A stretch of 21,506 bases of DNA from Funneliformis mosseae (Eukaryota > Glomeromycota > Glomeromycetes > Glomerales > Glomeraceae): positions 1 to 21,506 of the forward strand of contig CAJVPP010001235.1 in NCBI GenBank assembly GCA_910592005.1, written 5' to 3'. Numbering within the stretch: position 1 is the stretch's first letter; every line of letters begins with the position of its first letter. The translations under genes were made by a program, and so were the position numbers. Positions 10,584 to 20,164 of the stretch are shown piece after piece. The notes below the pieces were generated by a model. It had not been told where the DNA came from and did no database searches. It was given only the letters and a program-made list of their open reading frames with translations.

Positions 10584-11337
10584 GCTACTTACATTGCAAG
10601 TTTTTTTCTTCTTCTTTTAGAGGTGAAATTAACCGATTAAGCAGGGGCTTGTTTTTGTTTTCTTATTTTTTTTTTATACGAAAAGAAGGAAACTAGACAG
10701 GACTCCAACCCTTGGCTACAGAATAATCGTATAATTTTTTTTTTATGTTAACGAAACGATACGTTATTAAACTAAACAAAATCGATTAAGTTTATTCTAG
10801 AATTCATGAAAATATGGACAAGACCCAAAAACGATTCGCGTAATGTTTACTGTTAATATTGTCTGTCTGTCTGTCTTAGTTATATTTCTTTTCAAACGTA
10901 TATATTCCCATGATCCTCAGGCTAGTTTATTTTTATTGTTCTTTTTTTATTATTGTATCTACGAATTATTTATTAAAAATTAAAATAAGAATAAATGAGG
11001 TCACAAAATTATATTAGAAGCATCATTTTTATTTATATTTTTTGAAAAAAATTTTGTTTTATTTATGATATGATTTAATATGGATGATATAAATTTAAAT
11101 TTATTAAAAATAAAAACTTACTTATTTTTTCATTTTAATTATAGCTATCGCTTTTTTGAATAATAAGGAAAAATATATCATGCGAATTACAACATTTGAA
11201 TTACTCAGTATATCATCGGTATATCATTTTAAATAACCTTTTTTTTTATAATTATTAATTTATTCGAATTAGTTTACTGGGTATTAATAAAAATTTTTTT
11301 TTCTTCTTTTCCTTTACGCACAAATTAATTATATAAT

Positions 11338-11358
11338 ACAGTTTGAAACTTAAACTGT
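11338..11358. other. Stem-loop in Sec12 3' region
   Basis: ACAGTTT (11338-11344) and AAACTGT (11352-11358) pair perfectly around a 7-base loop, and the flanking A/T bases extend the pairing imperfectly. It lies 37 bases beyond the Sec12 stop codon on the transcribed (minus) strand, so it could shape the 3' UTR. The stem is short and AT-rich, so chance is a real alternative. Confidence 0.3.
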
Positions 11359-11394
11359 AATTATTCATTTGTTTAAGAAATTCTAGGAATTAAA

Positions 11395-13183
11395 TTAATT
11401 TAATTCAAAAGTCTGAAAGAAATAGAATATTAAAGCAATCAATGTTACAATTAAAATTAAAATAAGTTGAAGTCCTATAAATAATAAAAAAAAAAAAGTC
11501 GAATGTTATAAGTATATGGATCAAAAATAAGAATAAGAATTAATTAACGAAAGTAATAATATAATTACCGGTATTAAATTTTTCTGGTAATTGTATAATA
11601 TGAACGGAATTATCAGCGGATCCGCTTACAACTAAAGTTGAGTCATGGTTGAACGCGATAGTAGTGGGTGGGAATCCATGCACATTAGGCACTATAAGAA
11701 GAACCTTCAGCGTTTGGGAATCGCAGATTCCAATACTATGATCGGACGCTCCATATCCCAATAATTTCCCATTATCACTTGTTTTAATAAATAAATAATT
11801 AATTAATTTAATTAATTCATCATAGAAATGAAAAGTTTTTTGAGGAAATTACCTGATTGTAAACGTAGTGATTCGTCTTTTACCAATAACTTTTGTTGAG
11901 CACCTTTCAAACGTTGTAGCATTCCATTTAACAAGAAATGTCTTAGATATCGAGGCCATATTGACCACAGTATAAAAAAATCCAGCAGATGTCCCTTTAC
12001 CAAATCGGCATGCCCTAAATTGACATTGAGAAGATTTTTTGAAAATGGGATTCTCTATTGAATGAATACATTCACCATCTTTTGTTGAAAGAATTCTCAA
12101 GGTTTTCACGGAAACAACCAAAAGCTATTATTATTATTATTATGAATGGTTATTTATTTTTTATTTTTTAGCATTACGTATAGAAAACAAAACATTTTTA
12201 CGAAATTATCAAACGAATCTATCTTGCCTGATTTCCGGTTGAATCGAAATCCAAATCGTATATTTCCTGTTTGCTAAAATTTACAGGGGGAAAGGCCACG
12301 TCTAATGAAGGATATTTCAGAACGGTCAACTTACTATCTGTACCACCGGTAGCCAATAATTTGCCATCTTGAGTAAAAGCGGCAACTTTCTAAATGATTT
12401 ATCAATAATTGTTTGTTCAATGATTTTTGATGAGATATATTTGATCAAATTTACCTGATAATCGTCCTCATTAGTACTTGTTATTGTTTGAGCTGTCTTA
12501 ACTAACTTTATTCTAAATATACATATATATTTAACTTTATTTATTTATTTATAAAATAAACAAATCAGGTCTTGAAGCCGGTAAAAATTTTATATCGTCA
12601 CATACTTTTCATTTGAATATTCAAAAATTCGACAATTCTTATTAAATCCTTGTAATATCTGTTCTGCGGTACTATTGATACCACAAGTGAATATATTTTC
12701 CTATCCAAAGATTTTACGAATTCAATTAAATAAAATTCAAAACGCGATCCGTTGTGATCGATGATAAAAAAAATTTTATACATTTTTTTACCTCATTATG
12801 CATAGCGATACAAGTTGGCCTGTCTTCTTCTTTATCTAATATCACTTCGACAACCTGTTCAAGAGTTCTCTCTGATAACTTACATTTGAGCAAAACCTAA
12901 ATAGAAAAAATGTACTCAAAAATATGTATATATTGAACAACCAAATCTCGGCATTTGAATCGACCTTTTTTAACATACCAACTTATTAGTTACACCGGTA
13001 TTACCAGGTCCTCCACCTCCACCGAGCAGGACTTCTCCCGAAGGAGTAAATCCTAACAAATGCGCGTACATAAGTATAACGACATCAAGCCTAGACTAAG
13101 GACAATTTTTAAAAGGAATATGTACCTGCACAGTATACAGGGAAGTCAACTTTTATTGAAAATTTTTCAAGTGTTCTAGACAT
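11395..13183 (-). CDS. SEC12: Sec12/PREB-type guanine nucleotide exchange factor for Sar1
   Basis: An ER membrane WD40 protein that activates the GTPase Sar1 and starts COPII coat assembly. Minus-strand exons: 13183-13126, 13052-12979, 12896-12792, 12700-12606, 12512-12455, 12389-12228, 12124-11853, 11777-11569, 11474-11395; 370 aa. The N-terminal strand DFPVYCAGFTPSGEVLLGG is followed by a glycine-rich loop ending NTGVTNKL (about 30-44), corresponding to the catalytic potassium-binding loop of Sec12. WD-like blades include FTQDGKLLATGGTDSKLTVL, ISDNGKLLGYGASDHSIGI and VVSGSADNSVHI. Residues 346-364 (LQLILILIVTLIALIFYFF) form a single membrane helix, leaving only about six residues after it; yeast Sec12 has a far longer lumenal tail. 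Intron 6 (12227-12125) begins with GC, not GT. An ATCACGTG box lies about 77 bp upstream. Confidence 0.92.
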
Positions 13184-13259
13184 TAAATTCACCAAAGTTT
13201 AAAAATAAAAAAATGAAGCTACGAGTTAATGCAGCGACAAATCTTTAATGCATCCGATG

Positions 13260-13268
13260 ATCACGTGA
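13260..13268. promoter_or_regulatory. CACGTG box upstream of Sec12
   Basis: ATCACGTGA carries a palindromic CACGTG core (13262-13267), 79 bases upstream of the Sec12 start codon, and matches RTCACRTG on the plus strand. It lies in the 230-bp spacer between the Sec12 start and the RPL9 stop, so it most likely belongs to the Sec12 promoter. Confidence 0.5.
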
Positions 13269-13395
13269 ATTATCGAATTGTTTTGATTAAAATTATCTTG
13301 ATAAATTTTTATTAAAAATCAGCAAAGCTCTAAGGAATATTACTTTAAAAAAAAAAAAAATCCTTCATTTGAGTACATAAATATAATGAATGATT

Positions 13396-13401
13396 TTTAT
13401 T
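13396..13401 (-). terminator. Possible RPL9 poly(A) signal
   Basis: On the minus strand AATAAA lies 13 bases after the RPL9 stop codon. The position is close to the stop but workable for a compact ribosomal protein transcript. The hexamer is common by chance in AT-rich DNA. Confidence 0.3.
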
Positions 13402-13413
13402 TACGCGTTTTTC

Positions 13414-14144
13414 TTAAACCTCTTTAACTATTGTATTACGTTCACTGACATAGATACCGTCCAAAAATTTTCGAATATCTTTATTCTTAACTGCGGTAGA
13501 TTGTTGGATGTTGGCAGCTAAAAAATATTTAATTAAAATTAAAAAAAAAAAAAAAAGAAAAAAAAAATTTTTATTTTAATAAAGATTTAACATGAAATTT
13601 TAAAATACCTGATTGGGAGACATTTTCCAAATCATTTCCAGTCAAGATCAATTCATCCTTTTGATTAGCGGAAATTTGAATTTCAACACCTGGCAACATT
13701 TTTACACGTCTAATAACTTTTTCACCTAAAAAGTTACGAATTTCAACCTCATTTCCAGTGTCAGAAATATGAACGTTAATGGGGAAATGGGCGTAAACAT
13801 AACGCATCTTGTATTCAAACCCCTAAATCATGAAAATGTTTTAATATGTTCTGTTTGTTAAAGAGTTTGATACTTTTATATTGACAAACCTTAGTAACAC
13901 CGGTAATCATATTCTCAATATGAGCTTTCACTGTACGTAAGCAAGCAACGTGTTTACGAGTTCCATGCCACACAACGAGTTTAATCTTATGAGTCCCGAT
14001 CTTTTGTATCTCTAAGTCGATGTGACGAATACTCTTGGTCAAAGTTCCTCGAGGCCCTTTAACTGTGATACAACGGGCTTTAACTTTTATTTCTTCTACT
14101 TCCTTGGGAATGGTAAACTCTTCGACTTTAATGATATCCCTCAT
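13414..14144 (-). CDS. RPL9: 60S ribosomal protein L9 (uL6)
   Basis: A large-subunit ribosomal protein near the sarcin-ricin loop and factor-binding region. Exons 14144-13890, 13822-13609, 13517-13414; 190 aa, as in other eukaryotes (191-192). Recognisable stretches are [20 protein letters not shown] (about 22-41), [20 protein letters not shown] (72-91), then [45 protein letters not shown] and [15 protein letters not shown] near the end. The 5' side shows a strong splice acceptor: a long T tract ending in ACAG at 14162, 17 bases before the ATG, implying an intron in the 5' UTR, frequent in fungal ribosomal protein genes. The matching donor was not found with confidence. Divergent from NDUFB11. 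Confidence 0.96.
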
Positions 14145-14603
14145 TTTAATTCTTATATTTCCTGTAAAAAAAAAAAAGAAGAGAAAAAAGAAAAGAAAAG
14201 AAATAAGTTTTCAACAACACTATTCCCAACTTTATAAGAAATTATAATCTGATCAAATTAATTTTTTTTTTTTTTTTCACATTATCAAGGAAAATCAAAC
14301 TTCAGCATTATAAAAATTTTTTTTTTTTTTCTTGTATTCTTTCTTTTTTTTTTTTCGTCTTGAAGTAATCCGAATTCTAATTCACTATAATTGACCCAAT
14401 TATTAAACTAACCAAACGCAAGCCGACACTACGTGAACGGATGCCAATAATGTTGGATGAAAAAGGAAGAACATCTAAAAAATCAATTTTTACGTATTTA
14501 TAATGATAATCACATGTGCCGCAGTATCAAGGCACAATAGTGTGACGAAATGAATTTCATATAACATACATATTTTTTTATTTTATTATATATTTTTTAA
14601 AAA
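14145..14603. promoter_or_regulatory. Divergent promoter RPL9 / NDUFB11
   Basis: A 459-bp interval between divergent starts. Next to RPL9 is a pyrimidine-rich tract (minus strand, about 14163-14200) ending in the ACAG acceptor of a presumed 5'-UTR intron. Further long T runs occur at 14262-14277 and 14319-14353. ATCACATG (14509-14516) matches RTCACRTG and lies 88 bp before the NDUFB11 start. ACTACGTGAACGG near 14428 carries a partial site. Which gene each element serves cannot be told from sequence. Confidence 0.45.
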
Positions 14604-15099
14604 ATGTCTTTTTCCTTTATAAGAACTTCTTGTGCGGCAAGAAGGTTACATTGGCAACTTGGGAAAGTTCAATTAAGGAGAGCAAGTAGTCATGACCCAC
14701 AGTATAATGAGCCTGGTGGCTATCTGTTTGGTGAAAAAGTGAGTACTGAGTTTTTCTCTTTGTTTAAAACTGCGAATTTTTAATAATGCTTTATATGTTT
14801 TATTCGCTAGCCTTTACCAGCGGGACAAAAACGCGTAAAAGATTATTGGGAGAATATATGGATTTATGGTATGGGTGGAAGTCTTCTCATGGGAACCATT
14901 ATCGCTATTTATAAACCTGATACAAGGCAAGATACGCTTAAAAAATTGCTTCGATTTAAATATACAATTATTGTTTTTTAATTTTATGAATTGCATGTTA
15001 TATAGTATACAAACGTGGGCTACAAGGGAAGCTAAAAAACGTTTAGAAGATCGTGGTGAGGATTTTGCGTATCCAATGACCGAAAAACAAAATGAATAA
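14604..15099 (+). CDS. Complex I subunit NDUFB11/ESSS
   Basis: An accessory membrane-arm subunit of mitochondrial NADH:ubiquinone oxidoreductase. Exons 14604-14738, 14811-14926, 15006-15099; 114 aa. Residues 1-29 (MSFSFIRTSCAARR...) are basic and lack acidic residues, like a mitochondrial targeting peptide. The fungal ESSS motif NEPGGYLFGEKPLPAGQKR follows at about 35-53. A single membrane helix spans about 61-79 (IWIYGMGGSLLMGTIIAIY), then YKPDTSIQTWATREAKKRL. The second intron (14927-15005) starts with GC: no GT is available at the right place, and reading through adds 16 unrelated codons before a stop, losing the conserved QTWATREAKKRLEDRGE tail. Product identity rests on motif recall without alignment. 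Confidence 0.85.
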
Positions 15100-15261
15100 T
15101 AAATTTGGTTTTCAAAGTTAACTAGACATTTATCACGTCACCCCCTCATAAAATCTCTGTTTTTATTTAATTCTCAATTCTCAGTTTACATAAACTGAAC
15201 TTTTTTAAAAAATGCAAATCAAAAAAAAAAAAAAAGAATGTATTTATAAAACTCAAATTTA
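15100..15261. other. Short convergent spacer NDUFB11 / NudC
   Basis: Only 162 bp separate the two convergent stop codons. AATAAA overlaps the NDUFB11 stop (15098-15103) and an A run occupies 15220-15234. The two 3' UTRs probably overlap or end within this interval. Confidence 0.4.
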
Positions 15262-16141
15262 TCAAGAGATTTTGGCGTTAGACAAGTCAAGTTCGGGATG
15301 TTGGGCTTGAAATTTCTTCAATATCTCATCTTTTTTCAGTTCTTCTGATGTTTTTTTACCCATTTTCTTTTGACGTTGATCAAACTAGAGTAAAGGAAAA
15401 AAAAAATTATTTATTAATTGAATTATAAATGAAAGATTAAATTTACGATTAAGGTGTACCATCATCTTTTCCACCATTGCGCGAGTTTCACCATCCAGAT
15501 CGCTCAAATTTGAATTTTCAGGTTGAATTTTAGTTGTGTCAATCTCAGGATGGGTGGTAATAACATTCTTCCACCATTCCATTTGATTACTCTTTTCTAT
15601 GTGAATGAAAATTTCTTTTTGATCCTCTATATTTAAAGAAATTGAATCAATTTACGATACATATAAAATAAATCTTTGTAAAACAAATTGATAAATACTT
15701 ACCGAGTGTCCAGGTACAATCATCAATTTTAACTTCTTTACACAATTCGCCCTACAAAATCCCATATTATCATTTACTAGTTTTATCATAAATAATAATA
15801 AATATTAGTCTCAATAATCAATCATACCTCAATAATGGGTGTTTGACCTTTCAATCCAACAATTAAGTGCTTTTTTTTAATATCAACTTTCAAATCCTTT
15901 GCACGTGTTCCTTTTGGAACAGGAACAGTTATATCAACGTCCTGTAAAGTTTGTTTCCATTTATAAGGTAAAGCTAAATTTTTTTAAATTCTTTTAGCAA
16001 ATGAAATTCTGAATTTTTGCCCAGTAAAATTTTTAACCGAGAGAAAGTACCGGCTTGTTCCGCTTCTTCTTTTTCTTTTGCCTTTCTATCATGTTCAGCT
16101 TGTTCTTCAGGTGTCATATTATTGTCTTCAATGTCTGCCAT
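15262..16141 (-). CDS. nudC: Nuclear migration protein NudC
   Basis: A CS-domain co-chaperone that works with HSP90 and stabilises the LIS1/dynein pathway needed for nuclear movement; cytoplasmic. Minus-strand exons 16141-16051, 15973-15828, 15751-15703, 15626-15460, 15384-15262; 191 aa, close to the 198 aa of Aspergillus nudC. The N-terminus [18 protein letters not shown] leads into an acidic/basic helix. The p23-like CS domain spans about 32-125 ([44 protein letters not shown]). The signature [20 protein letters not shown] follows, then FDQRQKKMG and a C-terminal helix [15 protein letters not shown]. All five exons join in phase. A T-rich tract ending CACAG about 30 bases upstream of the ATG could be a 5'-UTR splice acceptor. 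A CACGTG box lies 72 bp upstream. Confidence 0.95.
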
Positions 16142-16210
16142 TTTTGCTTAGTATGTAAATTATTAAACTGTGAAAAAAAAATTAAAAATTTCCGCAACTA
16201 TGTACGGTAC

Positions 16211-16220
16211 ATCACGTGAT
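16211..16220. promoter_or_regulatory. ATCACGTGAT palindrome upstream of NudC
   Basis: A perfect 10-bp palindrome that matches RTCACRTG on both strands. The CACGTG core begins 72 bp upstream of the NudC start codon. It is the only GC-containing palindrome in the upstream region and the last clear regulatory element before the repeat-rich desert. Confidence 0.5.
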
Positions 16221-16491
16221 ACTTATTTAAAAGTGTTTCAAAAGTTCCAAAAAAAAAATAAATTTTTACTTAATATGCTAAATATAATTGTTTTTAGTAA
16301 AATAAGTTCGGATTAAATATTAACAGTTGATTCAAAAAAGTTTTTGGAGTTTTTCACTTTTTACTATAAAATACCTAAATACTCATAATATAAAATATAA
16401 TAATATATTCTTATATAATAAAAATCTTAATAAAGTATAGTTATTAATAGGTAATATGTTATTTTTAACTGATTTCTTATTTTGAATTTGC

Positions 16492-16685
16492 CAAAATGTC
16501 TAAACTTTAATTTCGCTAGTTTTTTTTTTACAAAGTTTTGATATATTTTCACATTTTTATAAACTTTGATATAGTTTATCTTTTTCTAAGTTTTGCAGAT
16601 TTTTTAATGTTTTAATATAATTTTGCTAAATTTTATCTTTTACCATTTAGACAACTTGCAAAACATTTAGGTTTTTTAGCAACCT
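16492..16685 (+). repeat. Dispersed repeat, copy 2 (right flank)
   Basis: Shares in order CAAAATGTCTAAA, AAAGTTTTGATAT, TTTTTATA, TTTTAATATAATTTTGCTAA, TTACCATTTA, ACAACTTGCAAAA and TAGGTTTT...AGCAA with 720-893, in the same orientation. The core is about 20 bases longer because of an extra TTTGATATAGTTT unit (16566-16578). Substitutions and small indels throughout show the two copies are old. The repeat starts about 350 bp upstream of NudC. Confidence 0.65.
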
Positions 16686-17180
16686 CATTTATGATATATA
16701 TAGATATTAGGATAATGTATGTATAATCTAATATATAAAATGATAACTAAAAATATTTATATATTTTAACACGAATTGACGAATTACTAATAAATTGTAT
16801 TTTAACAGATATAATTATTTTATTAATAATTTATAATAAATATTAAATTGACATAATTAATTTTTATGTCATCAAAATTAATTAGCACTAAAGTATAATA
16901 TTTTATACTTTATTAATATATTCTGAGAATATAATTCTAAATTAGTCCATTTCTTAAATTTTTGCTCTTAATTTTTCAGATAAAAACATAGTAGTAAAGT
17001 GTAAATAAATTTAAAATATAATAATATATTAAGCATAATAAAGCATTATTTAATTTTTTACATTTAGTCTTTATTTTTTAAACCATTTTTATGATATCTA
17101 AAAATAACCAATAAAAATAAAATTATTAGAATTATATAATTAAAGATGCAAATTTATACTTTCTTAATTAAAAATGACGC

Positions 17181-17310
17181 TACAACTAGTTGCAACTATA
17201 TAATGCTTATTTGTCATTATTGCAACTAGTTGTAACTCAATTTTTGTTCATTTTGCAACTAATTACAACCTTTTGATGCTTATTTATAACTAGTTATAAC
17301 TAGTTGTAGC
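17181..17310. repeat. Cluster of CAACTAGTTG palindromes
   Basis: CAACTAGTTG occurs intact at 17183-17192 and 17223-17232, with variants CAACTAATTA near 17257 and AACTAGTTATAACTAGTTG at 17288-17306. The spacer word ATGCTTATTT recurs at about 17203 and 17276, suggesting a decayed tandem unit of roughly 73 bp. Copies are interspersed with GCAACT/GTAACT half-sites. Satellite, transposon subterminal repeat or protein-binding array are all possible. Confidence 0.55.
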
Positions 17311-19474
17311 TCTATTATTATTTTTAATATAAAGTAAAATGCAAAAATAGTAATCTTTAACTTTAAGTCAAAAGTTATAATATTATATTAAAAATTAAAA
17401 TTAATAAATAAATTATATATTTTATAAAATTTAGAAAATGTATACAATTTTAACATTTAGTATCACTTCATTATTTCAGGTTTTATAATTAATATTTTTA
17501 TTATTATTTTCTTTAAATAGATAAATAAAGGATCAATTCTATACAAAATTACTTTTCTAATATATAATATGACTTTTATTGAATCTATAGATAAAGGATA
17601 AAATCCTTTAATAATAGTCAAAACTTAGACAAAACTATATTAAAATTATAATAAGAGATATGATAAAATTCTTTTAATACAATAAAAGCTAAAACTGTTA
17701 AAACTATATTAGAAACATAAAAAAGAATATAATAAAATTATTTTGAGAAAATTTTAGTAAGCATCTATAATTTAATCAGATTAAAACATTTTCTTTAAGT
17801 AGTTAGGTAATATATTATAAATATAATCTTCTACAACTTGATTAATTCTACATAGATATTTAAAATTTTTTAGCTTTTTGATTAGATCTTGATTTTCTTC
17901 TTAAATAATAAATTCTCAATTTTTAAAGAAAATGTAGTGATAACTTTATTTTTTTTTTTAGATTTTCTTCATTCTTCTTTTTTTTTTAATATTTTCTTTT
18001 CTTTATTTTACTAAACACTTATGTATATTTTATATATTATCTTAATAATTTCTCAATTAGATTATTAGACTTATTCCTAATATTTATTACAAATATTTTA
18101 TTACCTTTTTAATTATAAAAAGTTTAATTTGTGATATTAAAATTTATAAAAGCTGAACTTTTATTTTCTATATTGATTAATAAATTTAAATATTTTAATA
18201 GATTTTTTTTTATCTTATTCTTTTATTATTATATTATAATATTTAATATAGTTTTTTTAAAATCAATAAAAATATAATTAAAATCCATATATTTTAAGTC
18301 TAATTTAATTTCTTTTAACAATGTCTGTATATTTTTTTCTGTTATATTATCTCATTTTTATTTAAATATATAATTAAAATAAATATTATTGAAAATTGTT
18401 ATCTATTTTTTAACAAATCAATCTGTTTTTTTGATATACTTTTACTTAGTGTAAAGATTTTAATTTAATGATATTATCTTCTATTTTAAAGCATTTAAAG
18501 ATTTTTAAATATTCTTTTAGAAGTTTTTTAGATATTCCTATTAAATTAAATTTTGAATTTATTGATACTTTTATTTTTCAATTATTAAAGTTATTATGAT
18601 ATTTTAGGTTTCTTTAACTTATTTAATAATTTCTCAAATATTTCTTATAATAAAGATAATATTATATCCATATATTCTTCTTCTTTTAAAGAATATATTA
18701 TTTAAAAATACTAAAATTTCTCAAATTCTTTTTAGTTAATTCTTTACTAGGTAATATCTATTACATAATAAATCTGAATTTTCTCTTAATTCTTGATCAC
18801 ATGTCTTATATATTTGATTATTCTTTGACTATATTTTATTTTATTTATTTATTAATTATTTTATATTAATAAATTTTTCTATTATTTCTTAATTATTATA
18901 TTAAATTTGTAAATTATAAGTAATTTTTAATGTTATTAATACATTGTTAGGTTAATTATAATATTATTAATAAAATAAAATTTTCAGTATTTTTAAATAG
19001 TCTTTTCAATTTCTAAATCTATAATTTAAATTATAATAATTAGAATGTATATAAAAGTCAAATGTTACTTTTATATTGAATTTTTTGATTATTTATTTTT
19101 ACTGATAGATTTAATTAAATTTCTATATAACATATACTAAATTTATTATATATATCTTAAAAATAAAGTTTATAATATATATTATTTTAATAATCATATA
19201 ATAAAATAAAAATCATAAATAGTATAAGAAATAAACATACCTTAGAAAAAACAAAATGTATTATAATATATTTTATCTATACTAAAAATAGTCTAAAATT
19301 TTTAAATAATTTCATAATAAATTATATGATTTTTAACCAATAAAATTTAAAATATATGATAATAATTTTATATATTTTATAAATTAAATTTTTAAAATAA
19401 ATAATTTATCTAATATTTTTTTTTTTTATATATCTTTATATAATATTAAATATGTTAAGCAAATTTTTGAATTA

Positions 19475-19515
19475 TACAGTAGCAGTCATAAGTATCTAAC
19501 CGCCTCTAACTTTGG
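19475..19515 (+). mobile_element. Tc1/mariner-like element end
   Basis: TA followed by CAGTAGCAGTCATAAGTATC and ACCGCC looks like a terminal repeat of a Tc1/mariner element, whose ends typically start CAGT next to a TA target duplication. A related sequence in the same orientation begins at 21389. The minus-strand transposase fragment to the right (19961-20164) has the orientation expected if this is the 3' end of that element. The opposite end was not found. Confidence 0.45.
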
Positions 19516-19960
19516 TTACAAGTAAGTAAATTCAAAATTTTTTTTTTATTTAAAAAATACATAACCAACTAACTAAAATTAATATATTATGTAGTCACTA
19601 TCTGATTCTATAAGTACAGCTGTATACCTTTTCATGCTAGCTACCAAATTTATGATAAGTATAGGTAATAATCAGTTCAATTTTTTTGATTTTGACCAAT
19701 GTATAGTAACTGTAAAGACTTTATCATTAAATTTCATTAAAAATAATATAATACAAATATTATCATTAGTATTAGAGTAAGATATATATTAAACTATTAA
19801 AATTGTTTCATAAAAATTAAAATGATTATCAATAAAGAAACATATAATATCAATATATTAACTTCTATTTTAAACTGTCTATAAATTTATTATTATAAAA
19901 TAAGAAATAACATATTTATTAAGCTTTTATACTATAACTTCTTTAATTTGATTATATAAT

Positions 19961-20164
19961 TCAGCTATTAGTTTTGAATGTTTTATAATATAAAATTTGA
20001 TAATTTGGATCAAATTCATAAATAAATTCAGCAAATCCTTCATCATTACATATACTAATAAGCTGATTATCTTTAATTAATATTTTAACAAACTTTTGAT
20101 CATAATAGTTCTTAATTTTTGAATTATTTATAATAATTGCTCTCATTATTTTATCTATCTGAGG
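19961..20164 (-). pseudogene. Decayed Tc1/mariner (IS630) DDE transposase fragment
   Basis: On the minus strand the frame reads PQIDKIMRAIIINNSKI, then after about 20 residues LISICNDEGFAEFIYEFDPNY. The order matches the late DDE region of IS630/Tc1-type transposases: a V-P-Q-M-like stretch, a hydrophobic strand ending in the second catalytic D-N-A position, then an I-C-N-x-A-G-like helix and a P-x-Y-x-P-D-x-N-P-like segment. Here the catalytic Asp is Asn (INNS) and the PPYSPD motif is degraded to YEFDPNY. A TAA stop lies just upstream, and no N-terminal domain is visible. It is a dead remnant. The assignment rests on motif order only; no match was computed. Confidence 0.45.

Larger units (their letters stand above)
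10408..11394. other. Convergent 3' region of KH protein and Sec12 genes
   Basis: About 1 kb without a gene. The left part looks like a long 3' UTR of the KH-protein gene: it has a GC-rich hairpin (10568-10583), a GTCT tetranucleotide run (10861-10876) and AATAAA at 10990-10995. The right part would be the Sec12 3' UTR on the minus strand and contains an ACAGTTT/AAACTGT stem-loop (11338-11358). Nothing between 11000 and 11330 is recognisable beyond AT-rich DNA. Confidence 0.5.

Noticed and set aside
14022..14247. Two overlapping plus-strand frames over the RPL9 start and promoter
   Set aside because: Antisense of RPL9 exon 1 running into the A-rich splice acceptor tract; the products are low-complexity Lys runs.
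14866..15099. NDUFB11 exons read as one 77-codon frame
   Set aside because: Frame starting at 14866 is out of phase with the conserved exon 2 reading and reads through intron 2; the spliced model restores the conserved ESSS protein.
19615..19624. TACAGCTGTA palindrome as a transposon junction
   Set aside because: It is a short perfect palindrome, but flanking bases do not match the CAGT-type ends nearby well enough to call an insertion.
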